The notes under the pieces: model-generated | The model's input: only the letters and a program-made list of their open reading frames with translations | The model's database searches: none | Told to the model about the DNA's origin: nothing | Made by a program: the position numbers and the translations under genes | Shown here: piece after piece, positions 1 through 10,489 of the stretch | How the letters are laid out: each line of letters begins with the position of its first letter | Numbering within the stretch: position 1 is the stretch's first letter | Source of the DNA: Allacma fusca | Lineage: Eukaryota > Arthropoda > Collembola > Symphypleona > Sminthuridae | Reading direction: 5' to 3' | Assembly (NCBI GenBank): GCA_947179485.1 | Contig: OX359245.1 | Location: forward strand, 29,251,067-29,315,066 | DNA length: 64,000 nt

Positions 1-395
1 TCTGATTGTTGGATTTATACATGATATTGCTTTATTTTTCATAGTATTAGCTGCTAAACGGAATTTTCCCGATGGTGTAAATGGGATACTTAAGTACGTA
101 TAGTGGTTAACAACTTCAATTTTGTCACCCCTGTAATTCCAATTCCAGGACTTTAAGTATAGTTTATTAATACTACAATATTTAGAGATGAGGTCTATTT
201 TTAGTTGTAGTTGAGATTTTGTATCTGCCAAGGTTACATTATCATCAGCTAGAAGCAAGTGATGTAAATCATATGTCCCTCCCAGTCCTATGGGTGTAGC
301 TCCCCCCTCCGACAAAAAACTTGTCCAGGTCACTTATGTAAATGGCAAAGAGGAGTGGACTTTGAACACAGCGTTGTCGTATAAGCATTTTATGG
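1..395 (-). pseudogene. LINE reverse-transcriptase fragment (relic)
   Basis: Read on the minus strand this stretch gives typical non-LTR reverse-transcriptase core: QSPLLFAIYISDLDKF (the QG..LSPLLF..YI.DL block) at about 395-315, then after a frame shift an LGG..L.HLLLADD segment, where LADD stands for the catalytic YADD. An LQ..ID..SKYC..N.L segment follows, then the thumb-side motif with HYTYLSIPFTPSGKF. The fragment runs off the left window edge. At least one frame change is needed between the first block and the ADD block, so it cannot be functional. Seen: the ordered motifs. Known: this order is that of LINE ORF2 reverse transcriptases. The clade is not assignable. Confidence 0.75.
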
Positions 396-469
396 TTTTT
401 ATAATTTTATGGCTGATTCCAATGCTGTGCAACTTTCGCCATAAAATAAATACAATAATTTTATTATAG

Positions 470-1010
470 ATGGCTCAAGCATAACATCCTGATTTCTGTG
501 CATGTGCATATTTGCAAGTGTTTATATGTGTGACCTGATTTAATTTTCCGAGGTCAAACGGATGTTCTGATCTCCTGCAAAAACAATAGGCTTCCTACTT
601 TTTTATCTAATTTGCCGCTACAAAAAATTTGAATTGTCTGGTGCCGTTGGTTCGGCAGTTATCGTCGTGATGACAGAGAAGCAGACACCCCGACAAATCC
701 AATAAGGTCTTCCAGCTTCGTTTCCCGCCTAAACATTTTGGGCGTGGACCTTTGAACCTAAGACTGCGATTCTGGCATGGATCTGATTTAATTTCCTGAG
801 GTCTAACGGCTGACCCGGTCTTTACAAAAATAAATGTAGTTCTGGTTGATTCTAAAACGTGTCACTGTAAAAATATTGAATTGTGTAGTGACATTGGTGA
901 GGCAGTTATTGTGAGGACGAACAATCAAACAACCAGACGTCAAAACGATCCCAATGAGGAACTTTGTTTCACTTCGCCCCTGAAAACATGTGAAGTAGCA
1001 AATGTTCTCT
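470..1010. repeat. Dispersed repeat, two related units (copy 1)
   Basis: Two diverged units (about 530-770 and 780-1000) each contain the same series of landmarks: TGATTTAATTT..C.GAGGTC near the start, a T-rich middle, ATTGT.TGGTG, GGCAGTTAT.GT, and a C-rich end near TTCGCCCC or TTTCCCGCC. The series recurs at 16490-17060, so this is an interspersed repeat. No open frame or terminal inverted repeat was recognised. It may be a SINE or a fragment of a larger element; the class is unknown. Confidence 0.6.
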
Positions 1011-1376
1011 GAGATTAACATGTGATTGCAAGGGATTTTGACAAAAAATGCACCCTGGCTACTTAAGTTTCATTTAAATGTTCTTGTCACATTTGCAAAG
1101 ACAAGGATACATTAGTAATTTAATTAAAAAATATGAGTGCACTTCTTCCACGAGCAGAAAGTATGAGGGGTATCTTATTCCTTTAGCTCCGCATATGTAT
1201 TTTAACCTTCAGTAAAGTCTTCAATTGGCATTCATGCAAACATTGCAAGCTTCATTAGGCGGATCAAATTTTTGAATAGAAACCTCAACACACCTCAGAA
1301 TGCCATTTGTAGGGGAACAATGTTATTATGCAATTCATTACAGTGCTAATATCAATTAAATCTCAAAGTCTGTTGG

Positions 1377-1383
1377 TATATAA
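1377..1383 (+). promoter_or_regulatory. TATA box of the 1466-1766 gene
   Basis: TATATAA lies about 83 bases upstream of the start codon, with a plausible transcription start about 30 bases further down, near 1405-1410. Short 5' leaders behind a TATA box are usual for highly expressed cuticle genes. Confidence 0.55.
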
Positions 1384-1465
1384 ATCTGAAATCTCTTCCA
1401 GACAATTACAACTTGCAAAGAATCATTTACAGTAAGAACTACCCATTTCCGAGCAAAAGTTCAAC

Positions 1466-1766
1466 ATGAAATTCGTAAGTTTAATTTCAGTAAATTTCAA
1501 AAATAGTGTAACATTCAAACAAAATTGTAAAGAAGATTTTATTGCTTTTAATTAAGGCTACTACTCTCCTCGTCCTTTTCGGTATGTTGGCTGCTGCCCA
1601 TGCTGGAATACTTGCTGGACCAGTGGTCTACTCCGGGGCTCCCGTTGTTCACGCTGCTCCGATATCTTACGCCTCCCACGCTGCTGTGTACAGCCCTTAT
1701 TATCATGGAGCCCCTGTCCTGTACGGATCCCCATTTGCGAAGACTGCTCCAGTACTTGTGGGGTAA
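1466..1766 (+). CDS. Small secreted Ala/Pro/Tyr-rich cuticle-like protein
   Basis: Two exons: 1466-1474 (ATG AAA TTC, then donor GTAAGT) and 1557-1766 (acceptor TTAAG). The tiny first exon, coding only the first residues of the signal peptide, is the layout usual for arthropod cuticle protein genes. The joined product is 72 residues and begins MKFATTLLVLFGMLAAAHA, a clear signal peptide cleaved after AHA. The mature part is rich in Ala, Pro, Val and Tyr (GPVVYSGAPVVHAAPISY), like low-complexity insect cuticular proteins of the AAP(A/V)-motif type, with no RR chitin-binding domain. The role is inferred: a structural protein of the cuticle. An AATAAA polyadenylation signal lies at 2043-2048. 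The signal peptide and splice are solid; the family is less so. Confidence 0.75.
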
Positions 1767-2099
1767 AAAGGAATTTTAAAGCCCAATTGGATATACCAGG
1801 CATTTGTGCTCCTTTCTCAGATTTATAACGGGTGGATCTTCTGGGAAGCCTTTACCTGGTGCTACATTTTATTACATTCTTTACGTTTCGCATTTCTTGT
1901 GTACTCTGCAATTATATTATGTTCATTTTTTTTTTGCTTCTCTTCTGAATCTAAAATCTTTCATCTTTTGCCTTTAGTTTTAAGTTAAACTTTAAGGACT
2001 GGTATTTGTTCTGTAATCCCTGTCAGTTTAGAATTTTGATGCAATAAATACTTTATAAACGAATCCCTACGCTCTTTGTATGAACATTTACGGTAATTA

Positions 2100-3530
2100 T
2101 TTCTGAATATTTCGTAAGCCATTGAAATATGTGGACAGGTGGATCAAAGATGCATCAAGAGCAATCTGACAGCATAGCCACAAACATTAGCAATAATAAA
2201 TAATAGGTCCTCACTTATCTTTTTAATTTTTACAGTCCAGCGGAAGCTACAGTAAATTATAGCATTTACATTAAGCTCCTAATTATAGCTTTTAGTTTTT
2301 CAAAACCCATTAATTTAAGGTGGCACTGCAATCATTGTGAAGGTATTGCTGAAACTATGCATTTATTTTTACATTATTTTATTCCAAGCACATACATACA
2401 TACATACATATATTCAGTCAGAAGTAAGCACCCTCAATAAATTTCCAAGCACTTCTAGCATTTCATAATAAGTACATACAAGTTATTCTTATTAAATATC
2501 TCAAATGTTAAAATATTTGCCCACAATATTCTCAATTAATTTTCTTTTAAATTACAATTAGGGCGAGTTAAGCAAAGTGAAGGATTGTATTAGAAAAAGA
2601 AACAATAATTTTTGCGGGAAAAATAACCCCGAAAATTGTCTGGATCAATAAACGTTTGCAAGAAGGTCATAGTCATAATAATGGAGAAACGATAAATGCT
2701 ATATACAATAGTATAAAAAAAGTAAAGGTTGGGTCATAATTGTTCTGAGTTGATGCGCTTTGAAATTATTAGGAACTGAGTCTCTTAGTTGGGGCTTTCT
2801 TGAGTAACAGAAATTTTAAGTCGTAAAACTTAAATTGAGACGCTTGAAATGTAAATAAGTCCACGAATATTGAGTCGAAATGAAACAATTACTTTATGTA
2901 TAACCACGAATCTTTGGAGAAGAAGTACGATGATCTAAATAATTTTCAAAAGCATAGAATTTAGATCATTTTACCTCTTCACTGACAATCTAAACTGTCC
3001 CTGATTAGACAAAAATTGATTCAATTCTACTAATGTTAAAAAGTTTACCATCAATTAGTGAGCCTCAATTTTCTTTACTATAAAAATTATTCTAACGAAT
3101 TTAATCATTCCCCGCTGAGATCAAATTTCCTCATAAACTGCTAAGAATTTTTAAACGAAACTTGCTATGTATGTATAAATTCCAAAACAGAGATGAAAAT
3201 ATTTAAAGAAATTGGAAACGAAAATTGACCTACAAGACACGGTTGAGATACATGGATCAAAAGGAGGATTATTTTGTGTGTACACAAAATAATCCTCCTC
3301 CACTCCAATATCTTTCTTCAAGTTTAACCATACAAATACAGAAAGTACCACTGGGCAGGCGCAGTCTCTTAACTGGCAAGTTCAAGCTGCAGAGAAAATT
3401 CTATTGAATGAAGCCGTTAATCAAATAGCTTCACATTCTAGAGGGTACTCTCAAATAAATAGGAAGATGCGTACATTTTAGTTTCATAATGTCAAACTTG
3501 AAGTGTGGTATTGTTGAAGTTTTTAAAGTC
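2100..3530. other. Intergenic, AT-rich
   Basis: No coding exon recognised. Contains a short (CATA)n microsatellite at about 2392-2412 and a perfect 36-base palindrome at 3263-3298 (listed separately). Confidence 0.5.
3263..3298. repeat. Perfect 17-bp-arm palindrome
   Basis: GGAGGATTATTTTGTGT (3263-3279) and its exact reverse complement (3282-3298) are separated by two bases. It would form a tight hairpin or cruciform. It is not in a 3' UTR of a recognised gene; the nearest gene end is 3573 on the minus strand. Confidence 0.85.
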
Positions 3531-3572
3531 TATTGAGATTATACAGAAACTCTTGTTTCTAAAAATAAAATT

Positions 3573-4402
3573 CTAATGTTTTTGGGATTCTCCCTCGTTC
3601 TTTTTCTCATGAGATGTAGCATGTTCCCAGCCGTGAGTCTCAGGCTTGGCCAAGCCTTTGTAATCAACTTCGGCTCTGAATCCGTTCTTGGGATCAGCTT
3701 CGTATTTGACAGTGCGGGTTTTGCCATCAGGTTGAAGGAGGGAATAACTTCCCTTGGTCCAACCGCCTTGCCTGGACTCTTGAGCTGATTTGATATCCCC
3801 AGTGTGTTTGTCGTTAACGCCGTAGGCATATTTGTAGTCGGATGACCAACCTTGACGTTTGGTGTCATGACCCCAGCCGTGACCTTTTCCTTCTTCTTGT
3901 CCCCAACCATGTCCCTTTACTTCCTGGTGACCCCATCCGTGACCTTTGACCTCCTGGTGACCCCATCCGTGACCTTTGACCTCCTGGTGACCCCAACCAT
4001 GTGCTTTGGCCTCCTGATGACCCCATCCGTGACCTTTGACCTCCTGGTGACCCCAACCATGTCCTTTGGCCTCCTGGTGACCCCAACCTTGTCCCTTGAC
4101 CTCCTGGTGACCCCCACCATGACTTTTAACTTCCTCATGACCCCAGCCATTATCCTTGGAATGACCTTCCTGGTGACCCCATCCATGATGAGTGACCTTC
4201 TCCTGATCGCCTGATCCATTTACAAAGTTGGAAGCCAGTACAGCGACCAGCGCCAATGATATTTTCAAAACCTAGGAAAAAATATTTGTTCTGTTAGTAA
4301 AGACTAAAGAATTTTCTGGGTTTAATGAAACTTGGGTGAATATTCAGAACAGCACAATAGAATCCTGAAATTAATATTTCAAAAAATTACCGTAAATGCC
4401 AT
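3573..4402 (-). CDS. RR-2 cuticle protein with GWGH decapeptide repeats (copy 1)
   Basis: Exon 1 is 4391-4402 (ATGGCATTTACG, donor GTAATT); exon 2 is 4271-3573 (acceptor TTTCCTAG). The product is 236 residues. Residues 1 to about 23 (MAFTVLKISLALVAVLASNF) form a signal peptide. Residues about 46-145 are ten-residue repeats of the type GWGHQEVKGH, rich in Gly, His and Trp. Residues about 148-208 are a Rebers-Riddiford RR-2 (chitin_bind_4) domain with YKYAYGVNDKHTGDIKS, KGSYSLLQPDG, RTVKYEADP and NGFRAEV. RR-2 proteins bind chitin in hard cuticle outside the epidermal cell; that is family knowledge. The His- and Trp-rich repeats could take part in cross-linking or metal binding (inference). The paralogue is at 9557-10355. 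Confidence 0.93.
3849..4148 (-). repeat. 30-bp coding tandem repeat (ten units)
   Basis: The decapeptide repeat of the cuticle gene is visible as a 30-base minisatellite, with about ten units differing by a few bases. Its low complexity produces long open frames on the opposite strand that are not genes. Confidence 0.9.
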
Positions 4403-4514
4403 TTTAGACAATCGGGTATAGTTTATATATTGCACAGGATTTTTATGATAATTTTCTATTGCTTCCTATCTGAGAGACGAAGGTGAACTGATGCATTTCC
4501 GTAAATGCGAAGTC

Positions 4515-4522
4515 TTTTTATA
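4515..4522 (-). promoter_or_regulatory. TATA box and initiator of RR-2 cuticle gene copy 1
   Basis: On the minus strand TATAAAAA lies 33 bases upstream of an arthropod-type initiator TCAGTT whose A is at 4489. This predicts a 5' leader of about 87 bases. The other cuticle copy has the same arrangement (TATA at 10470-10477, initiator A at 10444), and the bases between, including CATTTCCGTAAA on the + strand, are conserved. Confidence 0.65.
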
Positions 4523-4529
4523 CTTAACA

Positions 4530-5860
4530 GTTTTTGGTAACCTTTGTGTAATTACAGAAATGCAATAATGCATCGAGTTTAATTCCATGAGGTTACTTTA
4601 ATATATAAAAGTGAAAGTAAGTTTATCTGCTGTGTAAATTTTATATTTGTTAATATGGTACTGCGGTACTAATCGTTATGGAATTATTAAGTGTGAAGCC
4701 ATGATTTTGTAAGTGTGCAAACATATGAGACTACATACTTGATAGAAAAGCATTTATAGTCATGCAGTTCCGTTTAAATTTTATAACTATTCAGAATACA
4801 TCTACATGTTCACGACAGTTCATAGTCCCAGGAATGTTATATTAACATTACACAGATTAATTCCTAAACTAATAAACTTATAAATAAAAAAAATTAATTA
4901 TACTTTTCAACAAAAATGTAAAACTTAATAATAATTATTTTAATACCCTATTAAATAATAGAGTTCTCTCTCTGTAAAGCTTCTCCCTGTAGAAGCAGTT
5001 CCTTCGGAATGACGTAATGAGAATATTGTGTGTATGTATTTATATGTTAATGCATATTTTTCCATGGGGTGTCGTAATAGGCATAGTCACCTGTAGCCCT
5101 ATTTTTCACTTCGCCTTGTAGCTATGTAAACTGACTTTAGGACAACTCACTAATTTTGCAAACTAATACTTTTTAGTCAACTCGAATTTTTTAGACAACT
5201 AACTGGTAAAATATTTTGAGAAAAAATAATGTTGAAAGGATAAAAAAAAAATCTTATATATATAATGTCGTAAACAATAAATTAAAATAATTTTAATTTG
5301 CAAATATTTTCATAAAATATTTTTTTACTAAACATTTTTTCCCTCTTGTTTTTTAAAACATTAATTTCAAGAACGCGTTGTTCAATACTTTAAGGTTCAA
5401 TACCAATACCAAATTAATTAAGAAATGCAATCTCCAGTAGTAAAACATTACCCTCAAGGTTTAACATTATTCTAAAATATATAGTTACGGATCTCAATAA
5501 ACCAGTGACCCAGTATTCGTGACATTATATTGCATATACGTATAAAAGGTTTTATAGTATAAATACTTATAAGGATGTAATAGACGTTTGACGCATTAAT
5601 CTTATGATGTCCTTAAAAACCTGGAGTTGGAGTATCAAGCAAAATTAAGACTTCCATTCAGATTTTACAAAAGCTGGGAAATTATATGAAAAATGGAGAG
5701 AATGCAGGAAAACTAGTTGGAGTGTAAATGAATAATCATGACTCATTTTGTAAGTTGGAAACCATTTGATTTGATTAAATTGAAAACATTTTGAGATCTT
5801 TGAGTGAGGATGACTGCCAATAAAAGCTGTCACTACTGCTGCATATTAAAATAATAAAAA
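4530..5860. other. Intergenic, very AT-rich
   Basis: No gene, RNA or paired terminal repeat could be supported. Poly-A/T runs are frequent (5220-5350). A possible 5' exon of the following reductase gene lies just after, at about 5897-6056. Confidence 0.4.
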
Positions 5861-5896
5861 ATTAAGTAAATGAAAATTTTCAGCAGTTCGGTAAGA

Positions 5897-6056
5897 AATT
5901 TCAACAGAAGCAAAAACGGTCTAGCTCCAGATTTCAAAGGACTTTATCAATTACAAATATTTCACTCGGCTCGTTTTGCTCTACAAATGAACACAAGGGC
6001 TTTGAATTACCAGGTAAAGGTTCAGGGAAGGGATCCGCTTGTTGTTGCAAAGGATT
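5897..6056 (+). other. Possible upstream exon of the reductase gene (weak)
   Basis: An open stretch of about 53 codons ends at a donor (ATTAG followed by GTAATG at 6057) in the phase needed to join the exon at 6264. It codes a Ser/Gly/Lys-rich tail including LPGKGSGKGSACCCKGL. No family match was recognised and no heme-binding cytochrome b5 motif (HPGG) is present. It may be chance. Confidence 0.25.
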
Positions 6057-6263
6057 AGGTAATGCTCGAAACTGTCCTAATATTTATCATTTAGATTACA
6101 CAGTCAATTTAATTGCACTAAATGAGCTAGTGTCAAAATTTCTGTCTACGATTGCTAAACTTTTTTTATAGTGCTGTGATACATAATTACATAATTACGG
6201 TATTGGTAAGGTTTATTATTGCAACTGCTGGAATTGACCGGATTTTTATGTTTCTTTTCACAG

Positions 6264-8047
6264 GTGGGGATGACGTTGCCCTCCCTCAAGTGAGCTTCGA
6301 TCAGGATGAAAGTAATCTTTTTTACAAAGTGAGTTCAATTTTGTCTTTCAATAAAGGTTTTTTTAAAAGGCTTCAAATGTGTTACATTTTCAACAGCAGA
6401 GCATATCGTTGGCTAAATTCTAGAAAGTACCATTTTCCTTTCACAAACTATGCTTTTTAAATGGGTTTGCAAATGAAAATGGTACTTTTTAGAATTTAGC
6501 CAATGATATTCAAAGTAATTAATTATCCCATATTTTATCCGTAGATAGAGTTCGCCTCAGAAATGCATCACAGCTGGTGGTCCGTGGGTTTGAATGAGAA
6601 GCAGTTCCTTATTATTAAGGCCGTCGTTCATCCTCCATATGTTTGGTTTGGACACGTGAGGTTAAAAGAGCCTCTGGTGGATGAGTGTATCACCACAGAG
6701 TTTGAGAACGAGTGTCGGAAGATTATTATTACCATGACCAAGTCCGATGATAGTGAGTGGAAAAATTTCTTAAAATTAATGTAACATCTCTAGTTTTGAA
6801 TTTTCCCAAAAAATATTCCTCAGCTTCAACTTCAAAAGGAAAAAACTCAATTTATTTACGTCCTTATATATGGAATGAATGCAAAGAACTTTTGTTACTG
6901 GAAAGGGTTCAAAGTACGTGTGTATTTTCTAGCACGATGGAGATTAATAGGAGCTCCACAACCAGAGGACAATCGAATCATGCCATCTACAGAAGTTCCT
7001 TTGGACTTTTACCCCGCCACAATCATCCACAAGGAGAAGCTCATCTCTGGACATTATCTCATTGCGATTAGAACTGGGTGTGAGTATCAGTTCAGTGTGC
7101 CAGTAGCCTGGCATATGATGATCAGAATTGGAGGTATTTGATATTCCTTCATTTTACGAGTCGTTCCTTCACGAAATAGTTTAGTCGCTTCAAAATTAAA
7201 GGGTTATTTCCAAATGGCGCCTGTAAATATTTTATGGGGGAATAAACAGAATTTCTCAAAAATATGGTCTTGAAGGACATACTTTAGAAATCAATAATTA
7301 AAATGCCCATTATAGTATATTTTGTACTCAAACACCCAGGCGTCACGATATGCTGTAAATTGTCTTCAAAATTTTTGTTATTTAAATGTTAATTGCTGAC
7401 GATTGTTTTAGCTACTTTATATTTTTGTCTATTGATAAAATGCAGACGTTTACAAGCCCTACTCCCCGATCAAGTTCATAACAGCGCAGCAGGAAGCCTA
7501 TTATAAAATCCTGGATAATACAAAAAAGCGGAGTAGCTCCACAGTGACTTACTTCATCATCCGAATTCATCCTGGGGGAGAAATCACCCCAAAGTTGTTG
7601 GTCAAGTCAGGGGCAGACTCTCCGACGGATTTGGAGCTTGGCTCCGTCCTGGGCCGATTTGACACAGACTGGCTTTACCAGACGGATCGACTTTTAATTT
7701 TCGCGGGTGGTTCAGGCATAGCTCCCTGGACTAGCCTCATTAAATTTATCAAGGACCGTCCCACATTTCAGGTGAAGCAAGTGGTCCTTATTTTGTCATG
7801 TCGAGTGAGGAATTTGGAGGACATGATTTGGCACCCCGTTTGGGTAACCCTGTCCCTTTTGGACTGGTTTTTTTACGTGCCGTATGCTACTTTAACGTCG
7901 GACGGGGAGGAGCCTAGACGATTTACTTTGGAGTCTATCATCGAAGATTTGGCGCAGATCCCCAATCCATCAGGTACGGGGAAAAATTTGAAGCAACGTG
8001 GGGTCGCCTCTGGGCCCGAAGGCTTTACAGACTCATGTCATTCGTAA
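6264..8047 (+). CDS. CYB5R4-like: Cytochrome b5 reductase 4-like (NCB5OR) oxidoreductase, 5' partial
   Basis: Exons 6264-6328, 6545-6752, 6933-7133 and 7446-8047 join in phase. The first two carry a CS (p23-like) domain ending in CRKIIITMTKSDD, and the splice gives TRWRLIGAP, matching the CS-to-reductase linker of the animal NCB5OR family. Next comes the FAD half of a ferredoxin-reductase-type fold: VYKPYSP is the R/KPYTP flavin motif, then YFIIRIHPGGEITPKLL and LGRF. The NAD(P)H half has the nucleotide-binding loop IFAGGSGIAPWTSLIKF, EDMIWHPVW and a terminal SGPEGFTDS, where most relatives have CGPxPF. The family passes electrons from NAD(P)H through FAD to a fused cytochrome b5 domain at the ER. 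No b5 domain was found upstream. The frame stops just after the GPEGF motif, where relatives continue about 20 residues. A GTAAGC donor at 8042 suggests a further, unidentified exon. Confidence 0.8.
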
Positions 8048-8144
8048 GCTAATCAATTGAACCTCCAGTAACACCTTTAATTTAAAATAGCCCACAAAAG
8101 CGGACAGTAAATTTTTTTTTTTGTAAATATCTCATGCAGTTTAT

Positions 8145-8302
8145 TTAAATATAATTTCTGACTTTAAGAGCTCTGAAGAAGTTAAACTTTGATGAAGAAG
8201 ACATCCTCTTATTCCGTGGTTGAATCGCAAGTCCATATGCATTAGCAATCGCACCTTTTAGCAAGTAGGGATCTTTGACTCGTCTTGAACCTGGAAAGCG
8301 GG
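8145..8302 (-). CDS. Candidate 3' exon of an unidentified small protein
   Basis: On the minus strand a strong acceptor (CTTCCCGCTTTCCAG) opens an exon ending at TAA (8147-8145), with AATAAA directly after the stop, a textbook terminal exon. It codes about 51 residues beginning SRRVKDPYLLKG and containing IANAYGLAIQPRNKR, then a Ser-rich and basic tail. Arg-Arg and Lys-Arg pairs resemble prohormone-processing sites, so a neuropeptide-like precursor is possible, but no known family was recognised. An upstream exon could be 9453-9290 (minus), where an ATG opens a hydrophobic stretch (SSIIILISVALSATN). If so, the hAT element at 8676-9282 lies in the intron. The join is unproven. Confidence 0.35.
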
Positions 8303-8675
8303 AAGTTTTTGCAAAAAAGAAAACAACACCAAAGCTCTCAAGCATGCATTTTATCTATGAAGGTTCCATGTAAAGTATGATAGAATTTCCTGTAAAGGTT
8401 TTATTACGTACTCAATAAAATATACGGAACAATTATTTGGTAGCATGAGTTCAGTCGCTTTGAAAAGTTGTTTTTTTTAATGTAATTATTCGTGAGATCA
8501 ATTTTCAGAGGTAGTTTCACAGAACCAGCAGAACCTTTTGTAATATATGATTTTACAACTTCGCCGGCAAAGTGGCAATTTTGAATTGATAACGAATGTC
8601 AAAAACCTGGTTTGTATGAGATTTTATGGGCTTTCTAAGGAGTCATCCAACAGGTTCATACGTTGAAATCAGTGG

Positions 8676-9282
8676 CAGTGGTGGGCACCTCGCCTATATA
8701 TAGGCCCTATAAATAGGCGATAGTATAGGCGGGCTGGAAAATGCTGAAAAAATGTAGGCGAGGTTGACAAAAAAGGGTAGGCGTTTAATAAGTACTAGGC
8801 TAGGGGATAGGAAGGCAAATACAACACCAAGGCAAGGAAAAGGAAGGGTATCAAGAGTTTCCGATCATGTCAGAATAAGATGTTGAAGGGTACCTATCGG
8901 TGATTTTACAAGGCAATGGGTAAGAGCAAATTCATGCATCAATGCATATATGCTGACTAAACGTATGATTGGACCGCATTAAACGTTTGATTGGAATCTG
9001 GTTTTGGGGTTGTTGGTAAATACAGAATAAGGAATAATAGAAGTATTTAGTTCTACCGTTGATAAATAAACAACTTAAGTAGCACAAATCCAGTGCACTT
9101 CAAAACTAGGCAATGTGTTACCTAGGCGATCGGAGAAAAATAGGGAAGGAAAAGGTAGGCGATCTATCAGCCTAGTTTTGGGCTATAGGGAATGGGCATC
9201 CCTATAGCCCAGAAGGTAGGGACGTTTTTCCAATATTTTATAGGCAAGGCTGAAGGATAGGCGATCCACTTGCCCACCACTG
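8676..9282. mobile_element. hAT-type MITE, 607 bp
   Basis: The termini are exact inverted repeats CAGTGGTGGGCA / TGCCCACCACTG, the typical hAT consensus. They are flanked by an 8-base target-site duplication, ATCAGTGG (8668-8675) and ATCTGTGG (9283-9290), with one mismatch. The interior repeats GGCGA and TAGGC motifs in both orientations and has no transposase. It is non-autonomous. Confidence 0.93.
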
Positions 9283-9556
9283 ATCTGTGGGCAGGACTCG
9301 TAAAAAATAGATCAAGTTCGGGGGAAACTCAGCAGATGGCCAGCTAATGGAAACATTCGTTGCAGATAATGCCACTGATATAAGAATGATGATAGAAGAT
9401 TTGTACAACACTCCCGATTCAACGAAATGCCACATAATACTTAATTGATCCATTCCAATTTTTTTTATTTTTTAGTCTTCGTTCCAGAAGATTCTATTCA
9501 AATAGAGCGCTTAACAAAATACAAGTGAACTCAAAGTGGTTAATATTACCAACAAA

Positions 9557-10355
9557 TTAGTGTCCCTTAGACCATCCTTCGTTCTTTTTCTCATGGGATT
9601 TAATAGCATGTTCCCAGCCATGAGACTCAGGCTTGGTCCAGCCTTTGTAATCAACTGTGGCTTTGAGTCCGTTCCAGGGATCGGCTTCGTAATTTACAGT
9701 ACGGGTCAGGCCATCGGGTTGAAGGAGGGAATAACTTCCCTTGGTCCAACCGCCTTGACTGGACTCTTGAGCTGACTTGACATCCCCAGTGTGTTTGTCG
9801 TTAACTCCGTAGGCAAATTTGTAGTCGGATGCCCAACCTTGGCTTTTAGTGTCATGACCCCAGCCGTGACCTTTTCCTTCTTCTTGTCCCCAACCATGTC
9901 CTTTTACTTCCTGGTGACCCCATCCGTGACCTTTGACCTCCTGGTGACCCCAACCATGTGCTTTGGCCTCCTGATGACCCCATCCATGACCTTTGACCTC
10001 CTGATGACCCCATCCGTTACCCTTGGCCTCCTGATGACCCCAACCATGTCCTTTGAACTCATGGTGACCCCCACCATGACTTTTTACTTCCTCATGACCC
10101 CAACCATGTCCTTTGACCTCCTGGTGACCCCAGCCATGTCCTTTGGTGTCCTTGTGACCCCATCCATGATGGGAGACCTCCTCATGAGCACCAGTTGCCC
10201 GTACAGAATAAGACGCTAATCCAGCGACCAGCACCATTGATACCTTCAAAAGCTGTAAAGAAAATTTGCTTTCATTAATAAGAAAATTCTTCCTAAATAC
10301 ATAAAAATGGGTAAATAAAATCATGGTGGAATATAACACTTACTGTAGAAGACAT
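9557..10355 (-). CDS. RR-2 cuticle protein with GWGH decapeptide repeats (copy 2)
   Basis: Exon 1 is 10344-10355 (ATGTCTTCTACA, donor GTAAGT); exon 2 is 10252-9557 (acceptor CTTTACAG). The 235-residue product starts MSSTLLKVSMVLVAGLASYS (signal peptide). It has about eleven GWGH-type ten-residue repeats (HHGWGHKDTKGHGWGHQEVK in the first units), then an RR-2 chitin-binding domain (YKFAYGVNDKHTGDVKS, KGSYSLLQPDG, RTVNYEADP, NGLKATV) and a charged tail ending EGWSKGH. Gene structure, repeat and domain order match the copy at 3573-4402, so the two arose by duplication. They are 5.2 kb apart and separated by an unrelated oxidoreductase gene. Extracellular, cuticle; role from the family. Confidence 0.93.
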
Positions 10356-10469
10356 TTTTGAAAACCTGAGATTTAAACCTGTGGAATTGCAAACGAAATA
10401 ATTTGTTTCAATTTTACTCCTCCAATGAGATTCCAAGCTGAACTGTTGCATTTCCGTAAATTCAAAATC

Positions 10470-10477
10470 CTTTTATA
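10470..10477 (-). promoter_or_regulatory. TATA box and initiator of RR-2 cuticle gene copy 2
   Basis: TATAAAAG on the minus strand. The candidate initiator (ACAGTT, A at 10444) is 33 bases downstream, the same spacing as in the paralogue. Confidence 0.6.
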
Positions 10478-10489
10478 CTCCAATTCCGA

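Noticed and set aside
1561-1803. Minus-strand frame opposite the small cuticle gene
   Set aside because: Arises from low-complexity Ala/Pro codons of the + strand gene, which has a signal peptide and splice support.
3852-4214. Long + strand frames opposite the cuticle repeats (also 9791-10219)
   Set aside because: They are the mirror of the 30-base coding minisatellite on the minus strand. The real gene has a signal peptide, splice sites and an RR-2 domain; these frames have none.
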